5,104 nucleotides of DNA from Methanothrix sp. (GTDB lineage Archaea; Halobacteriota; Methanosarcinia; Methanotrichales; Methanotrichaceae), in the NCBI GenBank assembly GCA_028708055.1, contig JAQVZT010000209.1, positions 1 through 5,104 on the forward strand, written 5' to 3'. This document shows, in pieces, positions 4,406 through 5,104 of this stretch (the first letter of the stretch is position 1; every line of letters begins with the position of its first letter). A model generated the notes under the pieces. That model was not told the origin of the DNA and searched no databases. It saw nothing but the letters and a program-made list of their open reading frames with translations. The translations under genes and the position numbers were made by a program.

Positions 4406-5104
4406 CTATTCTTCATTGGGTGATGTAGTCACAACCACAGAAGCATCCTCATCAAAGGGATTGGTCCTCATGGCCAGTGAGAACAGATATGGACAACTGA
4501 CCTTCAGGTATCTCATATAGTCTAGCCACTGGTTTAACAGGTGAAAATAGACCCTTTCGATATCTACTGCTAGATGGTTACAATCCTCTGAAGGCAAACC
4601 CGTGAGAGTACCCCTGTAAGTAAGTTCTTCTGTCAGGTGAAAAGATGCCCTTAGCAGTTCTGTAAAGGACTCATGCTCCAAAATTACCGGATTATCAAGC
4701 AGCATGAGCATGAAGCTTCTCTTGGAGACGAGAAAGGTGCGTAGAACCTCAAGATCAATCTTCTGCATACTGACAACCCATTTATGTGACCTGAGTTTAT
4801 TTTGAATTCTGGAAAACTCCGCATCTGGCCAACTATTGATATTAACCAGATCTCCTCTGAGCTCCTGCAATTCGGGATCGCAATCCGATAAGTATGTAAG
4901 AAGCCAGGATCCAATCTCGCTAAAATATGTACCTATCACCATATTCATCTTCTCTAGCCTCTCTTCTCGGGACCTATTGGCAATCATCTGGTTTAGAATA
5001 ATTGTCACAAGGAGGACGCTTAAAGGAAGAAATCCAAGAGAATCCATTATGCTGCGTTCTATCTCTGAGATATCGCGTATCAAGATGTAATCTAATGTAT
5101 ATAT
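4406..5104 (-). CDS. Conserved methanogen membrane-anchored protein of unknown function, N-terminus outside window
   Basis: The minus-strand frame ends at TAG 4406-4408 and stays open to the right edge. The TTG at 5081-5083 need not be the start: upstream codons continue as IYTLDYILIRDISEIE, so 232 residues are visible and the start lies beyond 5104. Visible residues about 23-41 (LGFLPLSVLLVTIILNQMI) form one membrane span, followed by the basic NRSREERLEK, which predicts a cytoplasmic C-terminal domain. That domain is mostly helical. Blocks I recognise as conserved in methanogen homologues include NMVIGTYFSEIGSWLL, LLDNPVILEHESFTELL, HLAVDIERVYFHLLNQWLDY and PYLFSLAMRTNPFD. No catalytic motif or cofactor site is apparent, and I know of no assigned function. 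It is convergent with the tRNA gene. Confidence 0.85.
   Translation of the reverse strand: MYTLDYILIRDISEIERSIMDSLGFLPLSVLLVTIILNQMIANRSREERLEKMNMVIGTYFSEIGSWLLTYLSDCDPELQELRGDLVNINSWPDAEFSRIQNKLRSHKWVVSMQKIDLEVLRTFLVSKRSFMLMLLDNPVILEHESFTELLRASFHLTEELTYRGTLTGLPSEDCNHLAVDIERVYFHLLNQWLDYMRYLKVSCPYLFSLAMRTNPFDEDASVVVTTSPNEE

Noticed and set aside
4836..5090. 84-codon plus-strand frame antisense to the membrane protein gene
   Set aside because: It is a shadow of a conserved minus-strand gene.

Overview
The window looks archaeal, most likely from a methanogen of the Methanosarcinales/Methanotrichales type. This is an inference. It rests on the Tyr/Trp-rich secreted protein at the left edge, the conserved methanogen-type membrane protein at the right edge, TATA-like boxes upstream of genes, a tRNA-Leu without an encoded CCA end, and GTG/TTG starts. 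No rRNA or other diagnostic marker is present, so genus cannot be fixed.

Layout from left to right: (1) 3-521 (+), the 3' part of a gene for a secreted aromatic-rich protein. (2) 522-1172, no intact gene, but a decayed ISL3-family transposase relic lies on the minus strand (about 588-1029). (3) 1173-2045 (-), an intact alpha/beta hydrolase with an N-terminal signal or anchor segment. (4) 2046-2344, an AT-rich divergent intergenic region with the hydrolase promoter, a short palindrome and a doubtful small reading frame. (5) 2345-3157 (+), an AT-rich TylF/MycF-type SAM-dependent O-methyltransferase. (6) About 3181-3879 (-), an IS200-type element with one intact Y1 (HUH) transposase gene and a two-tier stem-loop at each end. 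(7) 3962-4117 (+), a 51-residue Cys/His zinc-binding-type protein. (8) 4196-4280 (+), tRNA-Leu(CAA). (9) 4406-5104 (-), a conserved single-membrane-span protein whose N-terminus lies beyond the right edge.

The genes do not form an obvious pathway or operon. The window reads as a patchwork of housekeeping pieces (the tRNA, the conserved membrane protein), cell-surface or exported proteins (the aromatic-rich protein, the hydrolase), and acquired or mobile material (methyltransferase, IS200 element, ISL3 relic). I see no CRISPR array, toxin-antitoxin pair or defence cluster. The most notable structure is the pair of nested stem-loops bracketing tnpA: the inner hairpins are similar in sequence, while the outer stems keep their pairing although their sequences are entirely different.
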